DNA from: Achromobacter insuavis
GTDB lineage: Bacteria > Pseudomonadota > Gammaproteobacteria > Burkholderiales > Burkholderiaceae_B
Reading direction: 5' to 3'
NCBI RefSeq assembly: GCF_902859645.1
Contig: NZ_CADIJR010000032.1
Location: 1 to 64,000 of the forward strand
DNA length: 64,000 bases
Shown here: positions 1 through 10,410 of the stretch, piece by piece
How the letters are laid out: each line of letters opens with the position of its first letter
How positions within the stretch are numbered: the stretch's first letter is position 1
Translations under genes and position numbers: made by a program
The notes under the pieces: generated by a model
Databases searched by the model: none
Told to the model about the DNA's origin: nothing
Seen by the model: the letters and a program-made list of their open reading frames with translations, nothing else

Positions 1-1129
1 CCTGCGTCAGCTGGCGCGAGACGGCGGCCAGGCGCTCGGCGCCGCGGCGGGTGTCGGGCACGCGGTGCGCCAGGCGCTGCGCCAGCAGATTGACGCGGGC
101 GCCGCGCCGGGCCTGCGGACCGGTCCAGGCCGAGGCCAGCCGGTAACTCAGGCTGTTCAGGCGCTCGCGCTGGTGCTCCAGGCGCTGGGCCGGCGACACC
201 AGTTGCGCGGCGGCGCGATCCAGCCGCTGCGCCGCGCGTTCCAGGCGGCGCTGCTGGCCGCGCACCAGGGTCTCGGCCGCGTACATGACGCGGCCCAGCA
301 GTTCCGAGCGCGGCACGCAGGCCAGCTCGGCGGCCGCGGTCGGCGTGGGCGCGCGCACGTCGGCGACGAAGTCGGCGATGGTGAAGTCGGTTTCATGGCC
401 GACGCCGCTGATGGTGGTGATGGCGCTGGCGTCGATCTCGCGGGCCAGGGCTTCGTCGTTGAAGCTCCAGAGGTCCTCGATGCTGCCGCCGCCGCGCACC
501 AGCAGCAGCGTATCGACCTCGCCACGGCCGTTCGCCAGGCGGACCTGCGCGGCCAGCCGGCCGGCCGCGTCGGCGCCCTGCACCGGCGCCGGATAGATGA
601 TGACCGGCACCTGCGGCGCGCGCCGCGCCAGCGCCGACAGCACGTCGCGCAGCGCGGCGGCATGCAGCGAGGTGATCACGCCGATGGCGCGCGGCATCGG
701 CGCCGGTTCGCGCTTGCGCGCCGGATCGAACAGGCCTTCCGCGTTCAACTGCTCTTTCAGGCGCAGGAAGGCTTCGTACAGATTGCCCAGGCCGGCGCGG
801 CGCATGGCGTCGACCTGCAGCTGGTAGTCGCCGCGCGGTTCGTACAGCGACACCCTGACCCTGATTTCGACCTGGTCGCCCGCGCGCGGCACGAAGCCGA
901 CCGCGCTGGCGCGGCCCCGGAACATGACGGCGCGCACGGCGGCGCGGCTGTCCTTGAGCGTGAAGTACCAATGCCCGGAAGCCGCCTGCGTGAAGTTGGA
1001 AACCTCGCCGCGAACCCACAGTGCCGGGATGCTGCGCTCCAACAACTGCCCCACCGCTTGGTTCAGCTGGGCAACTGTCAGGATATCCCGCGCAAATACG
1101 TTGTTTGTGACTGCAAGTTCAATTGTCAT
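1..1129 (-). CDS. xseA: Exodeoxyribonuclease VII large subunit (3' end outside window)
   Basis: The large subunit of exonuclease VII, which with XseB degrades single-stranded DNA into acid-soluble oligonucleotides in the cytoplasm. The start ATG at 1129 opens with [19 protein letters not shown]. The OB-fold part ([23 protein letters not shown]) follows from about residue 30, then the catalytic domain with [36 protein letters not shown] and [29 protein letters not shown], all typical of XseA. The coiled-coil C-terminal region begins near residue 280 and the frame is still open at base 1, so about 376 codons are present and the end lies outside. It is divergent from the exbB-like gene, with a 330 bp gap between them. 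Confidence 0.95.
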   Translation of the reverse strand, partial: MTIELAVTNNVFARDILTVAQLNQAVGQLLERSIPALWVRGEVSNFTQAASGHWYFTLKDSRAAVRAVMFRGRASAVGFVPRAGDQVEIRVRVSLYEPRGDYQLQVDAMRRAGLGNLYEAFLRLKEQLNAEGLFDPARKREPAPMPRAIGVITSLHAAALRDVLSALARRAPQVPVIIYPAPVQGADAAGRLAAQVRLANGRGEVDTLLLVRGGGSIEDLWSFNDEALAREIDASAITTISGVGHETDFTIADFVADVRAPTPTAAAELACVPRSELLGRVMYAAETLVRGQQRRLERAAQRLDRAAAQLVSPAQRLEHQRERLNSLSYRLASAWTGPQARRGARVNLLAQRLAHRVPDTRRGAERLAAVSRQLTQ

Positions 1130-1461
1130 AAGGCTTTCCGATGCGTACCTGTCCACAGGGCATACGTAGCGGGCCGCCATGATACCGCGTCCGGGCATTT
1201 TTGCCGCGGCTGGCCCGAAAGCTAGCAAATTCGACCTAAGAACATGATTTTTATGGAATTTCCGACCATACACGGCTGCTCGAATTTGAAGCAAACAAGC
1301 GCAAGCCCTGTGCCCGCAAGCGTTCCGGCGAAGTTTTGCACAGAATTATCCACAAATTCTGTGGATAGTTTTGGCGGCCGGCCGCCCTTGCCACATCCCC
1401 GCCGCGCCGTTACAGTTTCGGCTTGATCAGATGCCGGTGCGTGGCCCTCCCCCGCCCCCCG
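1130..1461. promoter_or_regulatory. Divergent intergenic region with DnaA-box-like inverted repeat
   Basis: This gap of about 330 bp separates xseA from the exbB-like gene and holds no convincing gene; the short frames that cross it have no recognisable product. It contains a perfect TTATCCACA (1346-1354), the classic DnaA-box sequence, and facing it TGTGGATAG (1360-1368), which reads CTATCCACA on the other strand. Around them CACAGAATT (1339-1347) and AATTCTGTG (1355-1363) form a second, overlapping perfect 9 bp inverted repeat. Promoters for both flanking genes are expected here, but I could not place their -10 and -35 boxes with confidence. Confidence 0.55.
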
Positions 1462-2106
1462 GTGCACCTGGAGTTGACCGCTTTGCTTTCCATCTTGCGC
1501 GAGGCCGGCTGGCCGATCTGGCCCCTGCTGGCGACGTCCGTGCTGGGTCTTGCGCTGATCTTCGAGCGCTTCCTGTCGCTGCGCCGCAGCCAGGTCATGC
1601 CGCGTGGCCTGAACGAACAAGTGGCCGAGATGCTGCGCAACCGCCAGGATTCGCCCGAATCGCTGAGCCGCCTGGAACGCAATTCCCCCCTCGGCCGCGT
1701 GCTGGCCGAGGTCATGCGCCACCGCCACCTGCCGCGCGAGGAATTGCGCAGCGTGGTCGAGGACACCGGCCGCGCCGTGGCCCATGACCTGAGCCGCTAC
1801 ATCCCCGCCATCGGCACCATCGCGGTGGTCGCGCCGCTGATGGGCCTGTTCGGCACCGTGGTCGGCATGATCGAGATCTTCGGCTCGTACACGCCCGGCG
1901 GCGGCGACCCCGCCCAGCTGGCGCGCGGCATCTCGATCGCGCTGTACAACACCGGCTTCGGCATCCTCATCGCCATCCCCGCCATGATCGCGCACCGCTA
2001 TCTGCGCGGCCGCGTCGACGGCTACCTGAACGCGATGGAGCTGTCGGCCGCGCGGCTGGCGCGCGCCGTGTCGCACGCGCCCGCCCCGCGCGAGGACCGT
2101 CCATGA
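1462..2106 (+). CDS. exbB: MotA/TolQ/ExbB proton-channel family protein
   Basis: An inner-membrane subunit of a proton-driven energy-transducing complex (ExbB/TolQ family), about 214 residues. A membrane segment lies near the N-terminus ([18 protein letters not shown]). The family core follows: a cytoplasmic stretch, then [21 protein letters not shown] and the third segment [18 protein letters not shown]. The start is uncertain: the frame is open from a TTG at 1423, and GTG 1462 and TTG 1474 also fit; none has a strong ribosome-binding site. I chose 1462 because it places the first membrane helix normally. Its stop overlaps the exbD start by 4 bp (ATGA), so the two are translationally coupled. 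No tonB or tolA gene is in view. Confidence 0.85.
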   Translation: MHLELTALLSILREAGWPIWPLLATSVLGLALIFERFLSLRRSQVMPRGLNEQVAEMLRNRQDSPESLSRLERNSPLGRVLAEVMRHRHLPREELRSVVEDTGRAVAHDLSRYIPAIGTIAVVAPLMGLFGTVVGMIEIFGSYTPGGGDPAQLARGISIALYNTGFGILIAIPAMIAHRYLRGRVDGYLNAMELSAARLARAVSHAPAPREDRP

Positions 2107-2516
2107 ATTTCCGGGGCTCCCGGGGCGACCGCGACGAGCTGGACATCAACCTGATTCCGCTCATCGACGTCCTGCTGGTCATCCTCATCTTCCTGGCGGC
2201 GACCACCTCGTTCGCCCGCTTCACGCAGCTAAAGGTCACGCTGCCGCAGGCCTCCGCCGAACAGGAAACCCCGCCGGCGCTGGAAGTGGCGATCAGCCAG
2301 GACGGGCGCTATGCCCTGAACGGCACCCTGATCGACGTCTCCACGCCGCCCGAGATCGCCGACGTGCTGCGCCAGGCCGCCGCCGGCAAGACCGAACCGC
2401 TGGTGGTCATCAACGCCGACGCCCAGGCCACCCACCAGTCCGTGATCAACGTGATGGAAGCGGCCCGCCTGGCCGGCATCGGCCGCGTCAACTTCGCCGC
2501 CCAGACCACCCGGTGA
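2103..2516 (+). CDS. exbD: Biopolymer transport protein ExbD/TolR family
   Basis: The partner of the preceding proton-channel subunit. The single membrane helix near the N-terminus carries the family signature, [20 protein letters not shown], in which the Asp of PLIDVLL corresponds to the residue that couples proton flow. A periplasmic domain follows (residues 45-137: [19 protein letters not shown], then [20 protein letters not shown]). The length of 137 residues is normal for ExbD. The gene overlaps its neighbours by 4 bp on each side, so exbB, exbD and lpxK form one operon. That linkage suggests an outer-membrane or lipid A related job rather than classical siderophore uptake, but this is inference. 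Confidence 0.9.
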   Translation: MNFRGSRGDRDELDINLIPLIDVLLVILIFLAATTSFARFTQLKVTLPQASAEQETPPALEVAISQDGRYALNGTLIDVSTPPEIADVLRQAAAGKTEPLVVINADAQATHQSVINVMEAARLAGIGRVNFAAQTTR

Positions 2517-3565
2517 GCGCGTCCCGCCCCAAGGCCTCGCTGCTTGCGCGCCAATGGCAGCACGGCGGCTGGCTCTCCACCCTGCTGCGCCCCCTGTCCG
2601 CGCTGACCGCGCGCGTGGTGGCGCGCAAGCGCGCGCGCTATCGCGACGGCCGCGCCACGGCCTACCGGGCGCCGGTGCCGGTGGTGGTGATCGGCAACAT
2701 CTTCGTCGGCGGCACCGGCAAGACGCCAATGGTCATCGCCACGGTCCAGGCGCTGCGCGCCCGCGGCTACACGCCGGGCGTGGTCAGCCGCGGCTACGGC
2801 GTGAAGCTGGGACCGCAGCCGCGCGTCGGCCAGGGGGAACTTGAAGCGGCGCAATTCGGCGACGAGCCGGCGCTGATCGCGCGCGCCACCGGCGCCCCGG
2901 TGTCGGTGCACCCGCGCCGCGCGCTGGCCGCCCAGGCGCTGCTGGCCGCGCATCCGCGTGTCGATGTGATCGTGTCCGATGACGGCCTGCAACACCTGGC
3001 GCTGGCACGCGACGTGGAAATCGTGGTGCAGGACCCGCGCGGCATCGGCAATGGCCGGCTGCTGCCCGCCGGCCCCCTGCGCGAGCCGGCCAGCCGACTG
3101 CGCGAGGTGGATGCGGTGATCACCAACATCGGCGTGCCCGACGGCCGCGCGGCGCCGCCAGCCGACGCGCGGCCGCGCCAGGTCGCCATGTGGCTGGAAC
3201 CCGATGACGCCCGCCAGATCGAGGGCGGCGCGCGCCGGCCGCTGGCGGCCTTCGCCGGCCAGCCGGACGTGGCCGCGGCCGCCGGCATCGGCAACCCGGA
3301 ACGCTTCTTCGCCACGCTGCGGGCCCAGGGCATCGCGCTGGCGGCCACCCTGCCCCTGCCCGACCACCACGACTACGCGCGTTCACCGTTCCAGGAATTG
3401 GCCGCGCCCATCATCCTGGTCACGTCCAAGGACGCGATCAAATGCGCCGCCTTGCACGACGCGCGCCTGTGGGAAGTGCCGGTGCGGGCCGGCTTTTCCG
3501 ACCCGCAACTGTTCGACTGGCTGGCGCAGGCATTGCGCCAGCGCGCCCCGCGCCAACCGGCCTAG
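2513..3565 (+). CDS. lpxK: Tetraacyldisaccharide 4'-kinase (lipid A synthesis)
   Basis: LpxK phosphorylates the 4' position of the lipid A disaccharide precursor at the cytoplasmic face of the inner membrane. The 350-residue product has a hydrophobic N-terminus ([17 protein letters not shown]), the P-loop [20 protein letters not shown] (about residues 59-78) and the characteristic [17 protein letters not shown] and [21 protein letters not shown] blocks. Translation starts at a GTG inside the end of exbD (overlap GTGA). It converges on the IgaA-like gene; their stop codons share the CTAG at 3562-3565. Confidence 0.96.
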   Translation: MSASRPKASLLARQWQHGGWLSTLLRPLSALTARVVARKRARYRDGRATAYRAPVPVVVIGNIFVGGTGKTPMVIATVQALRARGYTPGVVSRGYGVKLGPQPRVGQGELEAAQFGDEPALIARATGAPVSVHPRRALAAQALLAAHPRVDVIVSDDGLQHLALARDVEIVVQDPRGIGNGRLLPAGPLREPASRLREVDAVITNIGVPDGRAAPPADARPRQVAMWLEPDDARQIEGGARRPLAAFAGQPDVAAAAGIGNPERFFATLRAQGIALAATLPLPDHHDYARSPFQELAAPIILVTSKDAIKCAALHDARLWEVPVRAGFSDPQLFDWLAQALRQRAPRQPA

Positions 3566-5799
3566 AAGAACGCCGGACGCGCCGCGACCGGACGCCGGGC
3601 GTACTCCGCCAGGCCGCGCTTGCGCGCCGCCGCCGCGCGCAGCCGCAGCGCCGCCAGGACGCCGTGCACGATCACCAGCAACAGCGCCGCCGCCAGCCAG
3701 ATCACGCGCGCCAGCGAAGGCCACGGATCGTCCAGCGAACGGCGCGCATCGACGTCCACGACCGTGTCGCCCGAGGCCTCGCGCTCGACCGCCGTGACCA
3801 CGCCCGCGGCCTGGAACGGCTGGGCGCCATCGGCCGCCAGCATCGCGACCTGGCGGCTCCAGGACTGCAGCATGTCCGGCATTTCCTCGCGCGCCATCAA
3901 GGACGACAGATCGGCATAACGGCCGGGCCACACCTGCAGGACGACGCCGCCGCGCTGACGCGCCATCAGGTCGTTGCCGGCGCGCGCCAACACCTCGCGC
4001 AGCTGCGGCTCCATGCTGCTCTTGGCCAGGCCGCGCAGCTGGTTGGCGGCGCGCGTGATGATGACGCCCTCGTCGGCATTGCCCCGCTGCTTGAAGGCGC
4101 CGCCCTGCGCCAGCTGCAACAGCGCCAGCCAGTTGTCGGGTTCGTCGCGCGCCAGCATCAGGCTGTCGACGGTCTCGGCCTTGAGGCGATCGCACTCGGC
4201 GATGGCCTGGCCGGTGGCGCTCTCGCACGCCAGCTCGATGGTCAGCACCAGATCGGTCACGCGGCTCACCGTCACGGCCGACACGTTGCGGGCGTTGTAG
4301 GCGGCCAGCGGATTGCCGGCCAGGCTGCCGTAGACCTGATTGCGGACCAGCATGTCCATCATCGGGTTGGGCCGGGTCTTCAGAAAAGCGCCCGAATACA
4401 GTTGCAGCGCGGCCGGCGCCACGCGCAGTTCGTCGGCGCGGATCGCCTCGCCCTGCCAGCGGATGCGCTCGCAATCGAAGCGCACCTCGCCCTGGCGGTA
4501 CGCGTCCGGCTGGAACTGGCAGCGGCCCGCGCCCTTCAAGGACACCAGGTCGCCGGGCGCGGGCGGATCCTGGACCAGCGCCGCGGCCGAGTCGTAGACG
4601 CGCGGCTGCGCGCCGCGCGCCCAGGCCGACGCAAGCGCGATGTCGCCGCGCAGGTCGGCGCCATCGATCAGGCCCAGCGCCACGCCGGCGATCAGGCCGG
4701 CCAGCGCCAGCGTCACGTGGCGACCCCAGGCCACGCTCGGAAACAGGCGCTGCTCCTCGTCCACCGAAAAGCGGTTGCCCAGGCGCAGCACGGCGTAGTC
4801 TTCCACCCGCAGGTCCACGTCGACGCGGCCGTCGTCCGGCAGCTCCAGGTTGGCGCGCCAATGGTCGGGCAGCGTCACCGGCAGCTTGTCGCCCAGGAAC
4901 AGCTGGGTCGACACCGCCTGCGCGTTGGCCGGATTGGTCAGCACGATCGCGTTCAATTCGCCCCGCACCCGGTTCACCTTCTGCGCCGCGCCCAGCGGCC
5001 GCCGGCGCCAGGTCAGCCAGACGGCCAGCAGCGCCGGCGCGGCGGCCGAGGCCAGCCACGCCAGGCCGCCGCCCGCCGCGGCCACGCCCAGGCAGACGAA
5101 GGCCGCCAGCCACAGCAGGGCGGGCCAGAAGGCGATGCCGGACGGACGGCGCCAGGCGATCTCGGCGGGCGTTTCCTCGCGCTGGCTCAGGATCTCGACC
5201 CGCATGGCGTCGGCGAACTCGCGTTCGGCGTGGGCATCGGACGCATTGCCGGCGTCCTGCGCGGCGGCCGCGTCGGCGTCGACCACGTTCTGCATCTCGC
5301 CCAGCTTGCCGCTGGACCATTGCTGGTTCTGCTTCTGCCGGCGCGCCTCGCGCTCGCGGCCGCCGGCCAGGTCGAATTCGCCGTTCAGCGCCACCACGAT
5401 GGCGAATTTCTCCGTCATCACCACTTCGGCCTGGTTGTCCTCGCGCAGATAGTCGCGCGCATCGTAGGGCAGCACCACGTCGACGCCGCCCAGCGTGTCG
5501 TGCATGGTGGCCGCGCCATGGCCCGATTCCAGCCCGTGGCGCACGAAGGCGCCGCGCAGCGGGAACACACCGTCATTCAGGAGCGCGACGCGTTGGGTCG
5601 GCTTGGCGGGCCGCACCAGGAACGGCTGCACCAGCGCCTGTTCCTCCGCGCTCAGCCGCCGCAGCGGCTGGCCTTCCTGCTTGAGTTCGCGCAGCGCGCC
5701 CTTGTTGTCACTGCGGCGCGCCATGTAGGTGATGGCGCTGATGACCGACCAGACCAGGATGATGAGCATCAGCCCGATGCGAAGGGTGTTGGCATCCAT
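3562..5799 (-). CDS. IgaA/UmoB-family intracellular growth attenuator-like membrane protein
   Basis: A 745-residue polytopic membrane protein that I assign to the IgaA (YrfF/UmoB) family from its architecture. There is one membrane helix at about 6-26, a cytoplasmic domain, a hairpin of two helices at about 224-264, a second cytoplasmic domain, a helix at about 361-379, a large periplasmic domain (380-700) and a C-terminal helix (about 703-726) followed by a basic tail. Salmonella IgaA has the same five-helix plan. The periplasmic domain contains four cysteines, C427, C443, C525 and C536, in two close pairs, as known for IgaA. In enterobacteria IgaA restrains the Rcs phosphorelay by contacting RcsD; no rcs gene is in this window, so the partner here is unknown. 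The gene stands alone on the minus strand between lpxK and the Trm112-like gene. Confidence 0.72.
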   Translation of the reverse strand: MDANTLRIGLMLIILVWSVISAITYMARRSDNKGALRELKQEGQPLRRLSAEEQALVQPFLVRPAKPTQRVALLNDGVFPLRGAFVRHGLESGHGAATMHDTLGGVDVVLPYDARDYLREDNQAEVVMTEKFAIVVALNGEFDLAGGREREARRQKQNQQWSSGKLGEMQNVVDADAAAAQDAGNASDAHAEREFADAMRVEILSQREETPAEIAWRRPSGIAFWPALLWLAAFVCLGVAAAGGGLAWLASAAAPALLAVWLTWRRRPLGAAQKVNRVRGELNAIVLTNPANAQAVSTQLFLGDKLPVTLPDHWRANLELPDDGRVDVDLRVEDYAVLRLGNRFSVDEEQRLFPSVAWGRHVTLALAGLIAGVALGLIDGADLRGDIALASAWARGAQPRVYDSAAALVQDPPAPGDLVSLKGAGRCQFQPDAYRQGEVRFDCERIRWQGEAIRADELRVAPAALQLYSGAFLKTRPNPMMDMLVRNQVYGSLAGNPLAAYNARNVSAVTVSRVTDLVLTIELACESATGQAIAECDRLKAETVDSLMLARDEPDNWLALLQLAQGGAFKQRGNADEGVIITRAANQLRGLAKSSMEPQLREVLARAGNDLMARQRGGVVLQVWPGRYADLSSLMAREEMPDMLQSWSRQVAMLAADGAQPFQAAGVVTAVEREASGDTVVDVDARRSLDDPWPSLARVIWLAAALLLVIVHGVLAALRLRAAAARKRGLAEYARRPVAARPAFF

Positions 5800-5994
5800 T
5801 GTTCTGTTTTTCCTCTTTCCTCACGTCGCGACGGATCATAGCCACCATCCGTCCCGGAATTTCTAGCGCGAGCGTCAAAACATGACAATAATTAACAGAA
5901 CCACCCATCCGGCGGCCCCGTTCACCGCCTCGCGCCGCGCGCCGGGCGGCCGATCGCGGGCTGCGCGCGCCCAAACTGTTTTAGAATCCCGGTC

Positions 5995-6177
5995 ATGGAA
6001 TCCCGCCTTCTCGACATCCTCGTCTGCCCCCTGTGCAAGGGCCGCCTCGAACACGACCGGACCCAGGCCGAACTGGTCTGCCGCGCCGACCGCCTGGCGT
6101 TCCCGCTGCGCGACGGCATTCCCGTCATGCTTGAATCGGAAGCGCGCTCGCTGGACGACGCCCCCGTTTCTTCCTGA
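5995..6177 (+). CDS. Trm112-family small zinc-ribbon-like protein
   Basis: A 60-residue protein beginning [20 protein letters not shown] and ending after [16 protein letters not shown], which is the Trm112/YcaR pattern (a CPLC knuckle, a second cysteine in [12 protein letters not shown], and the GIPVML strand). Bacterial members are commonly encoded next to lpxK or kdsB, as here, and their exact role is not settled; eukaryotic Trm112 activates methyltransferases. The gene is 12 bp upstream of kdsB and probably co-transcribed. A TAGAAT hexamer at 5982-5987 lies only 7 bp before the ATG, so the message may be nearly leaderless. Confidence 0.88.
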   Translation: MESRLLDILVCPLCKGRLEHDRTQAELVCRADRLAFPLRDGIPVMLESEARSLDDAPVSS

Positions 6178-6189
6178 CCCGCCCGCATC

Positions 6190-7703
<1,514 letters not shown>

Positions 7704-7723
7704 CCGGGCGCTTCGATGGCTCC

Positions 7724-7776
7724 AGGCCTTCGGCGCCGGCCGGACGCGATGCGTCCCGGCCCCGGCCCGAAGGCCT
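7724..7776. repeat. Nested inverted repeat between adk and the SDR gene
   Basis: The arms AGGCCTTCGG (7724-7733) and CCGAAGGCCT (7767-7776) are perfect 10 bp complements. Between them GGACGC (7742-7747) and GCGTCC (7751-7756) form an inner hairpin with a 3-base loop. The transcript should fold into a long GC-rich stem. No T-run follows, so it is not a standard intrinsic terminator. It may stabilise the adk 3' end or act as a Rho-dependent or processing signal. Confidence 0.6.
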
Positions 7777-7836
7777 TGTCGCATCCGGCGCCCGCCGCGC
7801 CGCTTTCATCCCTTGAATTGATCTGGTGGTAGAGAC

Positions 7837-8595
7837 ATGGAAATCGCGAACAAGGTATTCATCGTTACCGGTGGCGCATCCGGCCTGGGCGCCGGCACCG
7901 TGCGCATGCTGGTGGCCAACGGCGCCAAGGTCGTCATCGCCGACCTGCAGGACGGCCCTGGCGAGGAACTGGCCAAGGAACTGGGCCAGCGCTACGTGCA
8001 CTGCGACGTGACGCAAGAGGCCGACGGCCAGCGCGCCGTCGCCGCGGCCAAGGAACTGGGCGCCCTGTTCGGCCTGGTCAACTGCGCCGGCGTGGCGCCC
8101 GCCGCCAAGATCGTCGGCAAGAACGGCGCGCACCCGCTGGACCTGTTCCAGAAGGTCGTGTCGATCAACCTGATCGGCAGCTTCAACATGATGCGCCTGG
8201 CCGCCGAGGCCATGAGCGGCAACACGCCCGAGCCCACCGGCGAGCGCGGCGTGATGATCAACACGGCCTCGGTCGCCGCGTTCGACGGCCAGATCGGCCA
8301 GGCGGCCTACGCCGCCTCCAAGGCCGGCGTGGCCGGCATGACCCTGCCGATCGCCCGCGACCTGGCCAAGACCGGCATCCGCTGCATGACCATCGCCCCC
8401 GGCATCTTCGGCACCCCGATGATCTTCGGCATGCCGCAGGAAGTGCAGGACTCGCTGGCCGCCAGCATCCCCTTCCCCGCCCGCCTGGGCCGCCCGGAGG
8501 ACTACGCCAAGCTGGTGCAGAGCATCATCACCAATGACATGCTGAACGGCGAGACGATCCGCCTGGATGGCGCCATCCGGATGCCCCCGAAATAA
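7837..8595 (+). CDS. Short-chain dehydrogenase, 3-hydroxyacyl-CoA dehydrogenase type II-like
   Basis: A 252-residue classical SDR enzyme. The NAD-binding motif [15 protein letters not shown] is near residue 10, [11 protein letters not shown] follows, and the catalytic Ser and Tyr-Lys lie in [10 protein letters not shown] and [11 protein letters not shown]. The C-terminal region [19 protein letters not shown] closely resembles the HSD10 / 3-hydroxy-2-methylbutyryl-CoA dehydrogenase branch, which oxidises 3-hydroxyacyl-CoA in branched-chain amino acid or fatty acid breakdown. The substrate is inferred from this resemblance alone. It follows adk after a long hairpin and ends at a strong intrinsic terminator, so it is probably monocistronic. 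Confidence 0.88.
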   Translation: MEIANKVFIVTGGASGLGAGTVRMLVANGAKVVIADLQDGPGEELAKELGQRYVHCDVTQEADGQRAVAAAKELGALFGLVNCAGVAPAAKIVGKNGAHPLDLFQKVVSINLIGSFNMMRLAAEAMSGNTPEPTGERGVMINTASVAAFDGQIGQAAYAASKAGVAGMTLPIARDLAKTGIRCMTIAPGIFGTPMIFGMPQEVQDSLAASIPFPARLGRPEDYAKLVQSIITNDMLNGETIRLDGAIRMPPK

Positions 8596-8607
8596 AAATG
8601 CCCCCAC

Positions 8608-8636
8608 GCCCCCCCAATTTCCCGGGGGGCTTTTTT
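8608..8636 (+). terminator. Intrinsic terminator after the SDR gene
   Basis: GCCCCCC (8608-8614) pairs with GGGGGGC (8624-8630) and a run of six T follows immediately. It ends the SDR transcript 12 bp after its stop and lies 18 bp before the murJ start. Confidence 0.88.
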
Positions 8637-8653
8637 CTTTTGCAGTCACCTCA

Positions 8654-10213
8654 ATGAGCCTGTTCCGTTCCGCGGCCACCGTCAGCAGCCTGACCCTGCT
8701 GTCCCGTATTTCCGGCCTGGTCCGCGACGTCCTGGTGGCGCGCGCTTTCGGCGCCGGCCCCATCACCGACGCCTTCTGGGTCGCCTTCCGCATTCCCAAC
8801 CTGCTGCGGCGGCTGTTCGCCGAGGGCGCCTTCGCCCAGGCCTTCGTGCCGATCCTGGGCCATGCCCGCAACAACCGCTCCGAGGCCGAAGTCCGCACGC
8901 TGCTGGACCGCGTGGCGCTGCTGCTGACCATGGCGCTGATGACGGTCACGCTGATCGGCATCATCGCCGCGCCGTGGGTGGTGTCGGCCATGGCCAGCGG
9001 CCTGCGCGGCGCGGCCCGCGATACCGAATTCGGCGCCGCCGTCTGGATGACGCGGATGATGTTCCCCTACATCTTCTGCATGTCGCTGATCGCGTTCGCC
9101 TCCGGCGTGCTCAATACCTGGCGCCGCTTCGCCGTGCCGGCGTTCACGCCGGTGCTGCTGAACCTGGCCATGATCGCCGCCTGCCTGTGGCTGGCGCCGC
9201 GCATGGACGTGCCGGTCTACGCGCTGGCCATCGGCGTCATGGCCGGCGGCGTGGCGCAACTGGCGGTGCAATGGGTCGCGCTGGCGCGGCTGGGCATGAC
9301 GCCGCGCTTTTCGCTGCGCTTTCGCGAGGCCTGGGCCGACCCCACCGTGCAGCGCATCCTCAAGCAGATGGCCCCGGCCACGCTGGGCGTGTCGGTGGCG
9401 CAGATCTCGCTGCTGATCAACACCAACATCGCCACCTGGCTCACGCCCGGCAGCGTCACCTGGCTGTCGTTCGCCGACCGCCTGATGGAATTCCCGACCG
9501 CCCTGCTGGGCGTGGCCCTGGGCACCGTGCTGCTGCCCAGCCTGTCGGCGGCCCACGCCCGCGACGACCACGACGGCTACAGCGCCCTGCTCGACTGGGG
9601 CCTGCGGCTGGTGCTGCTGCTGGGCCTGCCCGCGGCGGTGGGCATGGCGCTGCTGTCGGACGGCCTGGTGGCCACGCTGTTCCACTACGGCGCGTTCTCG
9701 TCCCAGGACGTGCTGCAGACCCGGCTGGCGGTCATGTCCTATTCGGCCGGCCTGATCGGCCTGCTGGCGGTGAAGATCCTGGCGCCCGGCTTCTACGCCA
9801 AGCAGGACATCCGCACCCCGGTGAAGATCGCCATCGGCGTGTTGATCCTGACCCAGCTGATGAACGTCGCGCTGGTGCCGCTGATGGCCCACGCCGGCCT
9901 GGCGCTGGCGATCGGCCTGGGCGCCTGCCTGAACGCGCTGGCGCTGCTGATCGGCCTGCGCCGCCGCGGCGTCTACCGGCCCGGCGCCGGCTGGGGCCGC
10001 TTCGCCCTGCGCCTGGTTCCGGCCCTGGCGGCCCTGGCCGCGCTGCTGGTGTACGCAGATGGTCGTATTGACTGGATCGCCCTGCAGGCCCATGCCGGCC
10101 ATCGCGCGCTCTGGCTGACGGGCGTATTGGCGGCCAGCGCGGCCGTCTACTTCGGCATGTTGTTACTGTTTGGGTTCCGTCCCCGGGACTTCGGACGCCG
10201 GTCCGCCCGCTAA
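8654..10213 (+). CDS. murJ: Lipid II flippase MurJ (MviN)
   Basis: Flips the peptidoglycan precursor lipid II across the inner membrane; it belongs to the MOP exporter superfamily. The ATG at 8654 gives 519 residues beginning MSLFRSAATVSSLTLLSRIS, with the conserved GLVRDVLVARAFGAG and DAFWVAFRIPNLLRRLFAEG, in which the Arg and Asp residues are needed for flippase function. About 14 hydrophobic segments follow. An earlier in-frame start at 8567 would read through the upstream terminator and SDR stop, so I rejected it. No strong Shine-Dalgarno is visible. A terminator lies 30 bp after the stop. Confidence 0.96.
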   Translation: MSLFRSAATVSSLTLLSRISGLVRDVLVARAFGAGPITDAFWVAFRIPNLLRRLFAEGAFAQAFVPILGHARNNRSEAEVRTLLDRVALLLTMALMTVTLIGIIAAPWVVSAMASGLRGAARDTEFGAAVWMTRMMFPYIFCMSLIAFASGVLNTWRRFAVPAFTPVLLNLAMIAACLWLAPRMDVPVYALAIGVMAGGVAQLAVQWVALARLGMTPRFSLRFREAWADPTVQRILKQMAPATLGVSVAQISLLINTNIATWLTPGSVTWLSFADRLMEFPTALLGVALGTVLLPSLSAAHARDDHDGYSALLDWGLRLVLLLGLPAAVGMALLSDGLVATLFHYGAFSSQDVLQTRLAVMSYSAGLIGLLAVKILAPGFYAKQDIRTPVKIAIGVLILTQLMNVALVPLMAHAGLALAIGLGACLNALALLIGLRRRGVYRPGAGWGRFALRLVPALAALAALLVYADGRIDWIALQAHAGHRALWLTGVLAASAAVYFGMLLLFGFRPRDFGRRSAR

Positions 10214-10241
10214 TTTCCGGGGTTCGCACCCCAATCTCCGC

Positions 10242-10271
10242 AAAAAGCCGGCTACCCGCCGGCTTTTTTTT
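10242..10271 (+). terminator. Intrinsic terminator after murJ
   Basis: AAAAAGCCGGC and GCCGGCTTTTTTTT form a stem (GCCGGC 10247-10252 with 10258-10263) followed by eight T. The A-run upstream makes it potentially bidirectional. Confidence 0.92.
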
Positions 10272-10357
10272 GCATTTGATTCGTCAAGAATTGACAAGCG
10301 GCCGGTAATCTTTGGTAAAAAACCTTTATTATTTACAAATTGCCATCGAAAGGATTC

Positions 10358-10377
10358 CCGCCTGGCTACCCAGGCGG
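10358..10377 (+). repeat. Perfect hairpin in the leader of the FecR-like gene
   Basis: CCGCCTGG (10358-10365) and CCAGGCGG (10370-10377) are perfect complements with a 4-base loop, 33 bp before the ATG at 10411. A TTGACA at 10291-10296 could be a -35 box, so the hairpin probably lies in the 5' leader. Its role is unknown. Confidence 0.5.
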
Positions 10378-10410
10378 CAGCTTGAAGTGAAGTACGCCCA
10401 AGGACAACCC

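Noticed and set aside
65-1225. A 386-codon plus-strand frame over xseA
   Set aside because: The minus strand encodes a full XseA sequence with all family blocks; the plus frame is a shadow.
3383-5841. Long overlapping frames on both strands across the IgaA-like gene (3383-5320 and 3442-5841)
   Set aside because: Their products are Arg/Gly/Ala-rich without domains, while the IgaA-like frame shows membrane helices and conserved cysteines.
8567-8653. murJ start at 8567
   Set aside because: It would place the murJ N-terminus inside the SDR gene and its terminator; the family begins at MSLFRSAATV (8654).
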